A stretch of DNA of 36,289 nucleotides from Anaerolineae bacterium (GCA_947476335.1 CANJQH010000032.1:1-36289), one strand, 5' to 3'; shown: positions 15,296-22,776, numbered from the stretch's first letter. Program-made: numbers and translations. Notes: generated from the letters alone by a model not told the origin.

Positions 15296-17497
15296 ATGCC
15301 TTCCGCTCATGTCCGCCCCCACAACGGTACGCCGACGCTGTTCTTGAACGACGCGCCGGTCTATGCAGCGATGCACTGGCTGGCCGGCGGCTTCGACCCG
15401 GACGGCTCATTCCAGAACGACTACGCCGTGCGTGAGTTTGCCCGCGCCGGCGTGCACATAAACGCCCTTGGCATCGCGCCAGCATGGTGCGGCACCGCTG
15501 CCCCGGCTACACCCGACGCCGACCTCAAGGAAGCGGGCCGGCTGCTGCGCGCAGTGCTCACCGCCGACCCACAGGCGCTCTTTCATCTGCGCATCTATCT
15601 CGAGACCGGCTCATGGTGGAACGAACGCTTCCCCGACGAATGCGAAGTCGCATCCGACGGCTCGCGACTGAATGCGTCGTATGCGTCCGACGTGTGGCAG
15701 GCGCACGTGCTCGAATACGTCGATCGGCTGGTGAACTATCTGCGCGCAGAGGGCCTGTACGACTGCGTAATCGCCTATCAGCTGTGCCCGGGCATCTGCG
15801 GCGAGTGGGTGAAAAACACCACGTCGATGACGCCGCTGACCGGCGACTACAGCGTGCCAATGCAGCGGCGCTTTCGCCACTGGCTGCGTGCAAAATACGC
15901 CGACGATGCCGCACTGCGCCGAGCATGGAACGACGAGCACATCACGCTGGAAAATGCGCTGCCGCCTTCGAACGTGGCCCTGCTTGAAGCGAAGCACATG
16001 AGCTTCCGCGATCCGGCGGTCGAGATGCATGCGATCGACTACCTGCAAAACCTCGCCGACCTCGTGGCCGAACGGCTCATCGCACAGTGCGGCCATGTGA
16101 AGGCACTGACCAGCAGCGACAAACTTGCCGGCGCGTTCTACGGCTACATCCTGGACCAGGCGTGGAACGACAACTACTTCGGCGGCGCCGTCGATGGAAG
16201 CTATTCGACCATTCAGCGCAGCGGCCACCTCGGCCTGCGCACGGTGTTGCGCGCGCCGGAGTTAGATTTCCTCGTCAGCCCGTACGGCTACGCCTTCCGC
16301 GGCCTCGGCGGCGACGGCCTCTCGATGACGGCAAGCGAATCGGCGCGCCTGCACGGCAAGCTGTATCTGTACGAAGAGGACTCGCGGCTGCACAACCTAT
16401 TCGATTCAAACGGCCGGAATTTCCGCCCCGAACACGCTGTGGCGATTCATCAGCGCTGCTTCGGCTATGCGGCCACACACGGCTTCGGCATCTGGTGGCT
16501 GGCCGATTGGCCGCCGCGCAGCTACGAGCGCCAGCCGCAGACCGAGCCGGGCGTCTTCCATCCGTGGCTCGAAAAATTCATGCGCATTGGCCGCATGAAC
16601 CTCGAACTCGACAACACGCCGCAGTCTGAGACGGCCGTGATCATCGACGACGAGAGCTTCCTGTACGAGTCCCTGCGCAACGATATGAACCGCGCCGGTG
16701 TGTTCTACCAACGCGTCTTCGGCCTCGCGCGCTTCGGTGCGCCGCACGACCTGCTGCTGCTGGACGACTTTCTCGACGACACACTGGTGCAGCAAAAGTA
16801 CAAGATGCTCGTCTTCCTGAACCCATGGCGGCTCGACGCGCGCCGCCGCGCGAAGCTGCACGAACGCCTGCGCGGCAGCGGCGCCACAGCCGTGTTCGTC
16901 CACGGTGCCGGCTATCTAAACGACGCGCCAGCCATCGAGCACATGACCGAACTGACCGGCATCAAGTTCGGCAAAAGCGATTACCCGTGGCCAATGCGCA
17001 TGCACGCAACCGACTTCACGCACGAGATCACACGAGCGCTGCCACAGGATTTTTTCTGGGGAACCGACAGCGCACTCGGCCCGGTATTTCATGCTGCGGA
17101 TCCCGATGCGCGCGTGCTCGGTCAGGTGGTCACCAGTATGGGCCGCTGCAAGCCCGGCTTCGTCGTCAGGCAAAACGACGGGTGGCAGGCAGTATGGCTG
17201 GCGTCGCCTGGAATTCCAGCTGCGGTGCTACGCGGCATCGCCCGCTTTGCCGGCGTGCATCTGTACAGCAAAGCCGGCGACGTGCTGCATGCGTCGGCAT
17301 CGCTGCTGAACGTACACAGCGTCGCCGGCGGCGCGCGCCACTTCACACTGCCCGCGCGCGTCGAAGTCGTGTACGACCTCTACGGCGACCGCGAACTCGC
17401 CCGCGATGCCGCATACTTCGACGACGTGCTCGCCCCGGCGTCGAGCGCGCTGTACTTCACCGGCGCACGCGCCGCGCTGGACGCATTTCGGCGGTGA
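15296..17497 (+). CDS. GH42-like glycoside hydrolase (beta-galactosidase type)
   Basis: This 733-residue protein has the layout of GH42-like clan GH-A enzymes. A TIM barrel covers about residues 15-420 (FLNDAPVYAAMHWLA, INALGIAPAW, VIAYQLCPGICGEW). A Rossmann-like trimerisation domain follows about 440-620 (ETAVIIDDESFLYESL, LLLDDFLDD, MLVFLNPWRLDARRR), then a small beta domain. Glu170 in GICGEW is the candidate acid/base; I cannot assign the nucleophile with confidence. No signal peptide is seen, so it probably acts on imported oligosaccharides. The ATG at 15296 matches the family start, but no ribosome binding site is visible because repeats abut the start. Substrate is uncertain. Confidence 0.78.
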   Translation: MPSAHVRPHNGTPTLFLNDAPVYAAMHWLAGGFDPDGSFQNDYAVREFARAGVHINALGIAPAWCGTAAPATPDADLKEAGRLLRAVLTADPQALFHLRIYLETGSWWNERFPDECEVASDGSRLNASYASDVWQAHVLEYVDRLVNYLRAEGLYDCVIAYQLCPGICGEWVKNTTSMTPLTGDYSVPMQRRFRHWLRAKYADDAALRRAWNDEHITLENALPPSNVALLEAKHMSFRDPAVEMHAIDYLQNLADLVAERLIAQCGHVKALTSSDKLAGAFYGYILDQAWNDNYFGGAVDGSYSTIQRSGHLGLRTVLRAPELDFLVSPYGYAFRGLGGDGLSMTASESARLHGKLYLYEEDSRLHNLFDSNGRNFRPEHAVAIHQRCFGYAATHGFGIWWLADWPPRSYERQPQTEPGVFHPWLEKFMRIGRMNLELDNTPQSETAVIIDDESFLYESLRNDMNRAGVFYQRVFGLARFGAPHDLLLLDDFLDDTLVQQKYKMLVFLNPWRLDARRRAKLHERLRGSGATAVFVHGAGYLNDAPAIEHMTELTGIKFGKSDYPWPMRMHATDFTHEITRALPQDFFWGTDSALGPVFHAADPDARVLGQVVTSMGRCKPGFVVRQNDGWQAVWLASPGIPAAVLRGIARFAGVHLYSKAGDVLHASASLLNVHSVAGGARHFTLPARVEVVYDLYGDRELARDAAYFDDVLAPASSALYFTGARAALDAFRR

Positions 17498-17512
17498 CGG
17501 CGACCGACAGAC

Positions 17513-17544
17513 TTATCCCCAGAGTTATCCACAGGCTGTCCACA
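17513..17544. other. Cluster of DnaA-box-like 9-mers
   Basis: TTATCCCCA (17513-17521), the consensus DnaA box TTATCCACA (17525-17533) and the weaker CTGTCCACA (17536-17544) lie in the same orientation at 11-12 bp spacing. AT-rich sequence follows at 17640-17760. The set resembles a small origin or DnaA-titration site, but no dnaA or replication gene is nearby. Confidence 0.4.
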
Positions 17545-17555
17545 GGCTGTCTCTT

Positions 17556-17587
17556 ACAGGTGTCCCTCTGTGAGGGACACCTGTTTT
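17556..17587 (+). terminator. Rho-independent terminator after the glycoside hydrolase
   Basis: A perfect 12-bp stem ACAGGTGTCCCT / AGGGACACCTGT with a 5-base loop is followed by TTT. It closes the peptidase-glycoside hydrolase unit and separates it from the DUF2089 operon. Confidence 0.82.
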
Positions 17588-17712
17588 AACAGCTTGGATG
17601 AACCCAACCGAAGCCAACAGGCGCGGCCAAAATAATATCCCCTTGTAAGTTTGCCTTTTGCAAGCCCACCTCCAAATTTTCTCTTTCTCATATTTTATAA
17701 AAACTATTGACT

Positions 17713-17732
17713 TTTCATTTAGGAAAATGAAA
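17713..17732. promoter_or_regulatory. Inverted repeat in the DUF2089 operon leader, candidate operator
   Basis: TTTCATTT and AAATGAAA are perfect 8-bp inverted arms over a 4-base spacer, 37 bases before the start codon. A -35-like TTGACT lies directly upstream at 17707-17712, though no good -10 follows at 17 bp. The first gene product has a helix-turn-helix, so autoregulation here is plausible but not shown. Confidence 0.4.
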
Positions 17733-17769
17733 CTATTGAGAAGAAAATATTGATTTAAAAGAGGTGAAC

Positions 17770-18189
17770 ATGAATTTACTTCCAAGCCAGTGTCCAATCT
17801 GTGACAGCGGCGAGGTAGTGGTGACGCATTTTCGATGTGAGGCCTGTGGATCGGCTGTTGAGGGGCGATTCGTGCCGGAGCGCGGCGCATTTGCCAGCCT
17901 GAGCCCGGAGCAGATGCGCTTCGTCGAAGTATTCGTGAAATGCGAAGGGCGGTTGAACCGCATGGAAGCGGAGCTGGATCTGTCGTATCCGACGATCCGG
18001 GGGCGTCTGAACGAGATCATCCAGCGCATGGGCTATGAGCCTGGGCGTGACGAACCGGAACCGCCGCAGCGGCGGCGACGTGTGCTGAGCGAAAACGAAC
18101 GACGGCGGATTTTGGACGATCTGGAGACCGGCCGCATCACGCCGGACCAGGCGATGCAGCAGCTGAGTGAATTTTCCAAAGGGGACTGA
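17770..18189 (+). CDS. DUF2089 family zinc-ribbon/HTH protein with SHOCT-like C-terminus
   Basis: This 139-residue protein has a zinc-ribbon (Cys8, Cys11, Cys23, Cys26 in CPIC and CEAC), then a helix-turn-helix-like region (LSPEQMRFVEVFVKCEG, YPTIRGRLNEIIQRMGY, about residues 42-84). A SHOCT-like tail follows (RRILDDLETGRITPDQAMQQL, about 112-132). This is the usual DUF2089 architecture and suggests a DNA-binding regulator. GAGG at 17761-17764 is well placed for the ATG at 17770. The next gene starts one base after the stop. An inverted repeat upstream is a candidate target. It probably controls the downstream solenoid and exporter genes. Confidence 0.92.
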   Translation: MNLLPSQCPICDSGEVVVTHFRCEACGSAVEGRFVPERGAFASLSPEQMRFVEVFVKCEGRLNRMEAELDLSYPTIRGRLNEIIQRMGYEPGRDEPEPPQRRRRVLSENERRRILDDLETGRITPDQAMQQLSEFSKGD

Positions 18190-18190
18190 C

Positions 18191-19354
18191 ATGCAACAAG
18201 ATATGCTCTCAAACGGTGCAGTGAGTTTCGACGTGCGCGGCGACCTCGAGATCATCGGCGACGACGTCGATCAGGTGCAAGCCGACGCGCCAGCGCAGAT
18301 CGAGGCACGCGACGGTGCGCAGTTCGTGCGCAGCGACGGCGACGGCCGCGTGCGCGTGCCGCGTAACGCAGCGCTGCGCGTTGTGCTGTGCCGCAAACTG
18401 AACGCGAGCAATCTCGACGGCGAGCTGCACATCGTGCGGGCGAAGGGCGACGTCATCCTGCGCAACGTGCACGCGGTCATCGGGGAGCGCATCGAACGCA
18501 GGTTCGACGCCGAGCGCGTGCTCGGGGCGTTGCAGATACGCGCTGTCGGCGGCGATGTACGGCTTGAAGCGATCAGCGCAGAGGCGCACATCAGCACGAT
18601 CGGTGGTGACCTGACAGTCGAATCCATGCAGGCGCGCCTGACGATCGGCACGGTCGGCCGCAGCGCCGATCTGCAGCGCATCGAATCTGATGTGCACATC
18701 GACAACATCGGCAGCATGCTGACCGCCCGCGAAATCGGCGCAGCGCTGCATTGCCGCAACGTCGGCGCCCATGCCATGCTGGCCGAGGTGCAGGGCCCGG
18801 CGCACATCCACAACGTCGGCGGCAATCTGACGATCGAGGGCGAAATGGGAATGCTGGCCATCCACAACGTCGGCGGTTCGCTCGACGCAACAAACGCGCC
18901 GATGGCGGGCAGCTTCAACCTGAACATCGGCGGCAACGCAGCGCTGAAGCTCGACGCGCGCGCCAATGCAAAGATTTCGCTGCGCGCCGGCGGTGGCGTC
19001 GACTGTGTGCTCACGCCGGACTCAGACGCGACCATATCGACCTTCGACGGCCATGGACGGCGGACGCTGCGCAGCGGCAATGGCGCCGGCGCAGTATCCA
19101 TCCATTGCGGTGGCCGTGCGAACGTGCGCAGCGCCGCGGGTTCATCACTGCAGAGTGACGCACCCAAGCCGGAAGCGCGGCGCAGCGGCTGGTTCGGCGC
19201 ATTCGCACGCCAGGCGCAGCCGCCATTCATGCCGCCGCCAGCATCCCCGCCCACAGTCATGAGCACAGAAGAGCGCATGGCTGTATTGCGCATGCTGGCC
19301 GACAAAAAGATCACCATCGAACAGGCCGAACATCTGCTGACAGCGCTGGAATAG
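18191..19354 (+). CDS. DUF4097/bactofilin-like beta-solenoid protein with SHOCT-like tail
   Basis: This 387-residue protein has short repeating beta units such as ISTIGGDLTVES, LTIGTVGRSADLQ, HIDNIGSMLTARE, HIHNVGGNLTIEG and AIHNVGGSLDATN, typical of right-handed solenoids in DUF4097-like proteins. No signal peptide is visible. A Pro-rich linker near residue 345 leads to a C-terminal SHOCT-like helix pair (STEERMAVLRMLADKKITIE), matching the N-terminus of the protein at 21091 and the tail of the DUF2089 protein. GGGG at 18180-18183 precedes the ATG at 18191. It is probably cotranscribed with the DUF2089 gene and may form polymers near the envelope, which is inference. Confidence 0.85.
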   Translation: MQQDMLSNGAVSFDVRGDLEIIGDDVDQVQADAPAQIEARDGAQFVRSDGDGRVRVPRNAALRVVLCRKLNASNLDGELHIVRAKGDVILRNVHAVIGERIERRFDAERVLGALQIRAVGGDVRLEAISAEAHISTIGGDLTVESMQARLTIGTVGRSADLQRIESDVHIDNIGSMLTAREIGAALHCRNVGAHAMLAEVQGPAHIHNVGGNLTIEGEMGMLAIHNVGGSLDATNAPMAGSFNLNIGGNAALKLDARANAKISLRAGGGVDCVLTPDSDATISTFDGHGRRTLRSGNGAGAVSIHCGGRANVRSAAGSSLQSDAPKPEARRSGWFGAFARQAQPPFMPPPASPPTVMSTEERMAVLRMLADKKITIEQAEHLLTALE

Positions 19355-19390
19355 CCGGAATAGCTGCAATAGCTGCAATAGCTGGAATAA
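19350..19390. repeat. 9-bp tandem repeat between solenoid and MFS genes
   Basis: Four units of AATAGC(T/C)G(G/C) and a partial fifth (AATAA) fill the gap from the solenoid stop codon to the MFS start. The repeat contains the TAG stop and leaves only GGA as a possible ribosome site before the MFS gene. Confidence 0.85.
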
Positions 19391-20038
19391 ATGAGCCCAA
19401 CTTCGAGCCTCACCGGCGCACACTGGCGTGTCCGCTTCTGCACAATCTGGACTGCACAAGCGCTGTCGCTGTTCAGCAGCTCGCTCGTCGGCTTCGCACT
19501 GGTGTGGTGGCTGACGATGACGTCCGGCTCGGCGACGGTGCTTGCCGGCGGTGTGCTGGCCAGCATGCTGCCACAAATGCTGCTCGGGCCAGTGGCCGGC
19601 GTGCTGGTGGACCGGCACAGTCGCCGCTTCATCATGGCTGCGGCGGATCTCGGCACGGCTCTGGCGACAGTGGTTCTGGCGTGGCTGTTCGTCACAGAGA
19701 TGATTCAGCCGTGGCATGTGTATGTGCTGATGGCGCTGCGGTCAATCGGCTTCACCTTTCACTACCCAGCTATGCTGGCGTCGACGGCGCTGATGGTGCC
19801 GCAAGAAGATCTGAGCCGCATCGCCGGGCTGAATCAGATGCTGAGCGGAGCGGTCGGAATTGCCGCGCCGGCGTTGGGCGCGCTCTTGATTGCGCTGCTG
19901 CCGATGCAGGGCGTGATGGTGCTGGACATCGTCGGTGCGTGCTTCGCAGTTGCCACGCTCATGGTAATCCGCGTTCCGAACCCGCCCGCACGCACGGCCG
20001 AAGCGCAGCGGATGTCGATGGCCGCTGATTTGCGCTAA
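19391..20038 (+). CDS. MFS exporter, N-terminal half, ended by an in-frame TAA
   Basis: These 215 residues are the first half of an MFS_3-type exporter. They show the usual six-helix half, with LVDRHSRRFIMAAADLG as the loop 2-3 motif and RSIGFTFHYPAMLAS and LSRIAGLNQMLSGAVGIAAPALGALLI as helices 4-5. The frame ends at TAA 20036-20038 in ADLR-stop-GWRFVRDWRGL. Family members usually continue DLR(E/A)GWRF at this point. The next codons continue the same frame with the second half, so a single G-to-T change (GAA to TAA) would explain it. It is either a pseudogene, a sequencing error or a readthrough case. Confidence 0.85.
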   Translation: MSPTSSLTGAHWRVRFCTIWTAQALSLFSSSLVGFALVWWLTMTSGSATVLAGGVLASMLPQMLLGPVAGVLVDRHSRRFIMAAADLGTALATVVLAWLFVTEMIQPWHVYVLMALRSIGFTFHYPAMLASTALMVPQEDLSRIAGLNQMLSGAVGIAAPALGALLIALLPMQGVMVLDIVGACFAVATLMVIRVPNPPARTAEAQRMSMAADLR

Positions 20039-20050
20039 GGCTGGCGCTTC

Positions 20051-20722
20051 GTGCGGGATTGGCGCGGGCTGAGCATCATGATGCTGCTGAGCGTGGTGGT
20101 CAACTTCATGCTGACGCCAGGCGTTGCGCTCATGCCGCTGCTGGTGACGCAACACTTCGGCGGTGCAGCGCGCGAAATGGCGCTATTCGAGGCAGTCTGG
20201 GGAATCGGCATCATCGGCGGCGGTCTGCTGCTCGCGGCATGGGGTGGACTAAAAAATCAGATGCTGACCGCAGTCATTGGACTGTTTGGGATGGCGATCG
20301 GGTATCTGCTGTGCGGAGCGGCTCCGGCGACAGCGCTTCCGCTCGCGTTGTTCGGGTATCTGCTCGGGGGCATGGCGAACCCGATCACGAATGGGCCGTT
20401 TCAGGCGGTGGTGCTTTCGGCAGTTCCACCAGCGATGCAGGGGCGCGTAATGGCGCTGCTGGGCAGCATCAGCATGGTCGTGTCGCCGCTGAGCCTGGCG
20501 GTGGCCGGGCCGCTGGCAGACGTGTTCGGCGTGCGTTTCTGGTTGCTGATCGGCGGGCTGTGCTCGTTCGCCGCCGCCATTGTGGTGCTCACGGTGCCGG
20601 CGGTGCGCGGCATGGAACAGGAAGCGCTGCGCAGAAGAGAGTCAGAGTTGGTAACTACTCAGGCCCAAATCAGTATTTCCCGCGAAACTCACTATTCTCT
20701 CCCCCGAAGGGGGAGAGAATAG
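20051..20722 (+). CDS. MFS exporter, C-terminal half, with repeat-derived tail
   Basis: This frame is in register with 19391-20038, 220 codons later, and supplies the second six helices (LSIMMLLSVVVNFMLTPGV, LFGYLLGGMANPITNGPFQ, VMALLGSISMVVSPLSLAVA). The GTG at 20051 is only the first possible start after the stop codon, so this is not an independent gene. Read with the upstream half the product would be about 443 residues, normal for the family. The last 24 codons come from a family A insertion at 20651, so the original C-terminus was replaced by repeat-encoded residues. The transported compound is unknown; drug or siderophore export is typical of the group. Confidence 0.75.
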   Translation: MRDWRGLSIMMLLSVVVNFMLTPGVALMPLLVTQHFGGAAREMALFEAVWGIGIIGGGLLLAAWGGLKNQMLTAVIGLFGMAIGYLLCGAAPATALPLALFGYLLGGMANPITNGPFQAVVLSAVPPAMQGRVMALLGSISMVVSPLSLAVAGPLADVFGVRFWLLIGGLCSFAAAIVVLTVPAVRGMEQEALRRRESELVTTQAQISISRETHYSLPRRGRE

Positions 20723-20780
20723 TAGTGCGTCCAGGCAAAACTTGTGAGCGTCTGCCCTGTGCGAACCTTGCCTACAACCC

Positions 20781-20890
20781 ACATTGCGCCCACATTGCGG
20801 CCATATTGCGCTCACATTGCGCCCACATTGCGCTCACATTTCGCTCACATTTCGCTCACATTTCGCTCACATTTCGCTCACATTTCGCTC
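20781..20890. repeat. 11-bp tandem array inside the family A element
   Basis: Ten consecutive 11-bp units drift from ACATTGCGCCC to ACATTTCGCTC. The last five units are identical, suggesting recent expansion at that end. No open frame is kept through it in a meaningful way. Confidence 0.92.
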
Positions 20891-20950
20891 ACATTGCAAC
20901 GCAGCAATTTCCCACGGGTGCGGTTGTGCATCCCAGACCGATGGTCTGGG

Positions 20951-21046
20951 CTAAGTTCCTGTCCATAAGTTTTGTCCGGCAGATTCGCCTCCCCCGCAAA
21001 GCGGGGGAGGCGAATCTGCCGCCAGAACTTTTGGCGACTCACTTAG
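20951..21046 (+). mobile_element. Family B 96-bp element nested in a family A element
   Basis: This reference-orientation copy, CTAAGTTCCTGTCC to GACTCACTTAG, sits inside the composite A element at 20651-21059, 13 bases from its right end. No 9-bp duplication is visible around it. The nesting means either B inserted after A or both moved as one unit. Confidence 0.88.
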
Positions 21047-21090
21047 CCTGAGTAGTTACCAGAGTTGAGAGTCAGAGCAGGAGAAAAAAC

Positions 21091-21480
21091 ATGACAACGA
21101 GCGAAGAGCGAATACGAATCTTGAATATGGTTGAGGAAGGCAAGCTGACGCCGGAAGAAGCGGCGCGCATGTTGACTGCGCTGGCGCATGCAGGACAAGC
21201 CGGTGCGCCGCCGCCGCGGCCGGGCAACGCACCGCGCGCACGTTTCCTGCACATTCATATCGAAGATCCGAACAGCGGGCGCGGCGCAAAAATCAACATG
21301 CGCCTGCCGATCCGCGTTGTCGGCATGCTGACGAAGGTCGTCGATCGCTACGCGCCGCCGGAGGCGCTGCAAGGCATGGATGTGAACGAACTGTGGAAAG
21401 CAGTCGAAGCAGGCGAGCCCGGCCGCATCGTGGACATCCACAGCGAGGACGGCGAAATCGTCGCGATCACGCTCGAATAA
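21091..21480 (+). CDS. SHOCT-like domain protein
   Basis: This 129-residue protein opens with EERIRILNMVEEGKLTPEE, a SHOCT-like helix pair at residues 4-31 like the tails of the two proteins upstream. A Pro-rich linker leads to a beta-rich domain (RFLHIHIEDPNSGRGAKINM, LPIRVVGMLTKVV, GRIVDIHSEDGEIVAITLE). Similar small proteins accompany DUF2089 and DUF4097 genes. AGGAG at 21079-21083 is well placed for the ATG at 21091. It once probably ended the operon starting at 17770; the family A insertion now separates it from the MFS gene, so it may depend on readthrough or a promoter in the element. Function is unknown. Confidence 0.87.
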   Translation: MTTSEERIRILNMVEEGKLTPEEAARMLTALAHAGQAGAPPPRPGNAPRARFLHIHIEDPNSGRGAKINMRLPIRVVGMLTKVVDRYAPPEALQGMDVNELWKAVEAGEPGRIVDIHSEDGEIVAITLE

Positions 21481-21590
21481 CGGCGACGCACGACATTGGG
21501 CGCCAACGGAAGCGGCGCACCTCCGGCGCCGTTTCTACAGAGCGTGAGCGCCAAAGACGCGATCCGCTATGGTGAATGCGCCTCGCGCCC

Positions 21591-21620
21591 TGAAAGGGCG
21601 GGCCCTTCGAGTCAGCCCGG
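21591..21620 (+). repeat. Dispersed repeat D, copy 2
   Basis: TGAAAGGGCG, three bases, then CCTTCGAGTCAGCCCGGG, a diverged match to 13782-13810. It lies in the 186-bp gap between the SHOCT-like gene and the convergent PhyH gene. Nothing else is clear in this gap apart from a weak GC hairpin near 21510-21533. Confidence 0.4.
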
Positions 21621-21666
21621 GACAGCCGCTTCGGGTTGCATAGGCGCGGGCGCGTATGCCGCTGAC

Positions 21667-22419
21667 TCACTGAACGGCGGCGACGTTCATACCAGCGCGC
21701 AGAAATGGCTCCGCCAGCCCCCAGGGCTTGTCACTGTCAGGGTGCGTGATGATTTCGGACGAATACTGCGGCAGATACACGCGGCGAATTTTTTGTGTGG
21801 TGTTGGCGCCGCTGCGATGAAAGCACACACTCGAAAAACAGGCGATGCTGCCAGCCGGCACGATCACAGGTTCGCCGGGGTCCTCACCAAAATAGCCGAC
21901 CTGATCGTTCGTCTCGCTCTCGCGCATGTGCTGCGTCATCCTGCGGGTGCCAGCACGGTCATATGGCAGCATGTACACCGTGCCGTTCTCGATCGTGACG
22001 TCATCGAGTGGACACCAGCAGGTCAGATACGGTTTGTGCGGATGGCCGACGTAGCCACTGTCCTGATGCCATGCAAATTTCATACCCTTCTCGGCCGCCT
22101 TGACCACGAATTGTTCATGAAAAAGATATGCGGTGTCACCAAGCGTTGCGCGACAAATTTCCGCCATCAGGTCGCTGAAAATAAATTTCGCCAGATGTGG
22201 GCTGTCCTTATACCGATTTGCAATGAAGTAACGCCGGCTGCGATGATTAATTCCGACGACATCGGCACTTTGTCGATCCATTTCGGCTTCGAGCAGCCCG
22301 ACGTAACGGTCGCACTCGCTGCGCAATACGGCGAGATGATTCTGTGGAATGACCGACTCCAAAACGAAGTACCCTTTCTCTTCATAGTCGCGAATATGCT
22401 CGGCAGTGATCATGCTCAT
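21667..22419 (-). CDS. Phytanoyl-CoA dioxygenase (PhyH) family protein
   Basis: This 250-residue Fe(II)/2-oxoglutarate-type oxygenase has the facial triad His118-x-Asp120 (AWHQDSGY) and His201 (FHRSGANTTQ). Arg212 or Arg213 is placed to bind the 2-oxoglutarate carboxylate. Strand pattern LTCWCPLDDVTIENGTVYML is typical of the jelly-roll core. Bacterial PhyH proteins hydroxylate varied small molecules, so the substrate is unknown. It is transcribed against the SHOCT-like gene and has a family B element 71 bases upstream of its start, where its promoter should be. Two further family members are at 31405 and 32238. Confidence 0.92.
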   Translation of the reverse strand: MSMITAEHIRDYEEKGYFVLESVIPQNHLAVLRSECDRYVGLLEAEMDRQSADVVGINHRSRRYFIANRYKDSPHLAKFIFSDLMAEICRATLGDTAYLFHEQFVVKAAEKGMKFAWHQDSGYVGHPHKPYLTCWCPLDDVTIENGTVYMLPYDRAGTRRMTQHMRESETNDQVGYFGEDPGEPVIVPAGSIACFSSVCFHRSGANTTQKIRRVYLPQYSSEIITHPDSDKPWGLAEPFLRAGMNVAAVQ

Positions 22420-22490
22420 GCGCTGGAATATATAACCAGACGCGAAACTCTACGACTGCGCCATTGACGCAATCATCCTCGACCAATGCG

Positions 22491-22586
22491 CTAAGTTCCT
22501 GTCCATAAGTTTTGTCCGGCAGATTCGCCTCCCCCGCAAAGCGGGGGAGGCGAATCTGCCGCCAGAACTTTTGGCGACTCACTTAG
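22491..22586 (+). mobile_element. Family B 96-bp palindromic element
   Basis: This reference-orientation copy has the GCAAAGC tip and lies in the divergent gap between the PhyH gene and the membrane protein gene. The flanks ACCAATGCG and ATCTGGCTG are not duplicated. Confidence 0.9.
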
Positions 22587-22608
22587 ATCTGGCTGAAAAA
22601 GAAATTGT

Positions 22609-22633
22609 GCCTACCTGCTGGCAGCAGGCAGGC
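22609..22633. repeat. Isolated hairpin
   Basis: GCCTACCTGCT and AGCAGGCAGGC pair with one mismatch over a 3-base loop. No T-run follows. The rest of the 22587-22776 gap shows no gene. Confidence 0.5.
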
Positions 22634-22776
22634 GCAGCATGTGGCGCCGTATGTGCGCGCCTACGCCGGTGACTGGTAAATCCGATGTTCAAGGCGCAAG
22701 GCGTGTGGATTCCTACATCGCACATTTCTCCTCAGTGCATCCAGCATGCAGGGCGAGGGCTGCGGATGGTTTCACA

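Larger units (their letters stand above)
20651..21059 (+). mobile_element. Composite family A element with 8-bp target duplication
   Basis: The ends GTAACTACTCAGGC and GCCTGAGTAGTTAC are flanked by perfect direct repeats CAGAGTTG at 20643-20650 and 21060-21067. The 409-bp interior holds a hairpin core, an 11-bp tandem array, the CCCAGACCGATGGTCTGGG palindrome and a full family B element, so it is longer than the 111-112 bp A copies. It inserted between the MFS gene and the small SHOCT-like gene, which were probably adjacent before. Confidence 0.9.

Noticed and set aside
18271-19695. 474-codon minus-strand frame opposite the solenoid gene
   Set aside because: Ser/Arg/Ala-rich shadow of a repetitive GC-rich gene; the plus-strand frame has a good ribosome site and a family match.
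20781-20890. Regular 11-bp array considered as a CRISPR array
   Set aside because: Units are contiguous with no spacers and much shorter than CRISPR repeats; no cas genes are present.
21496-22467. 323-codon plus-strand frame opposite the PhyH gene
   Set aside because: The PhyH gene has an intact triad on the minus strand; this frame has no recognisable pattern.
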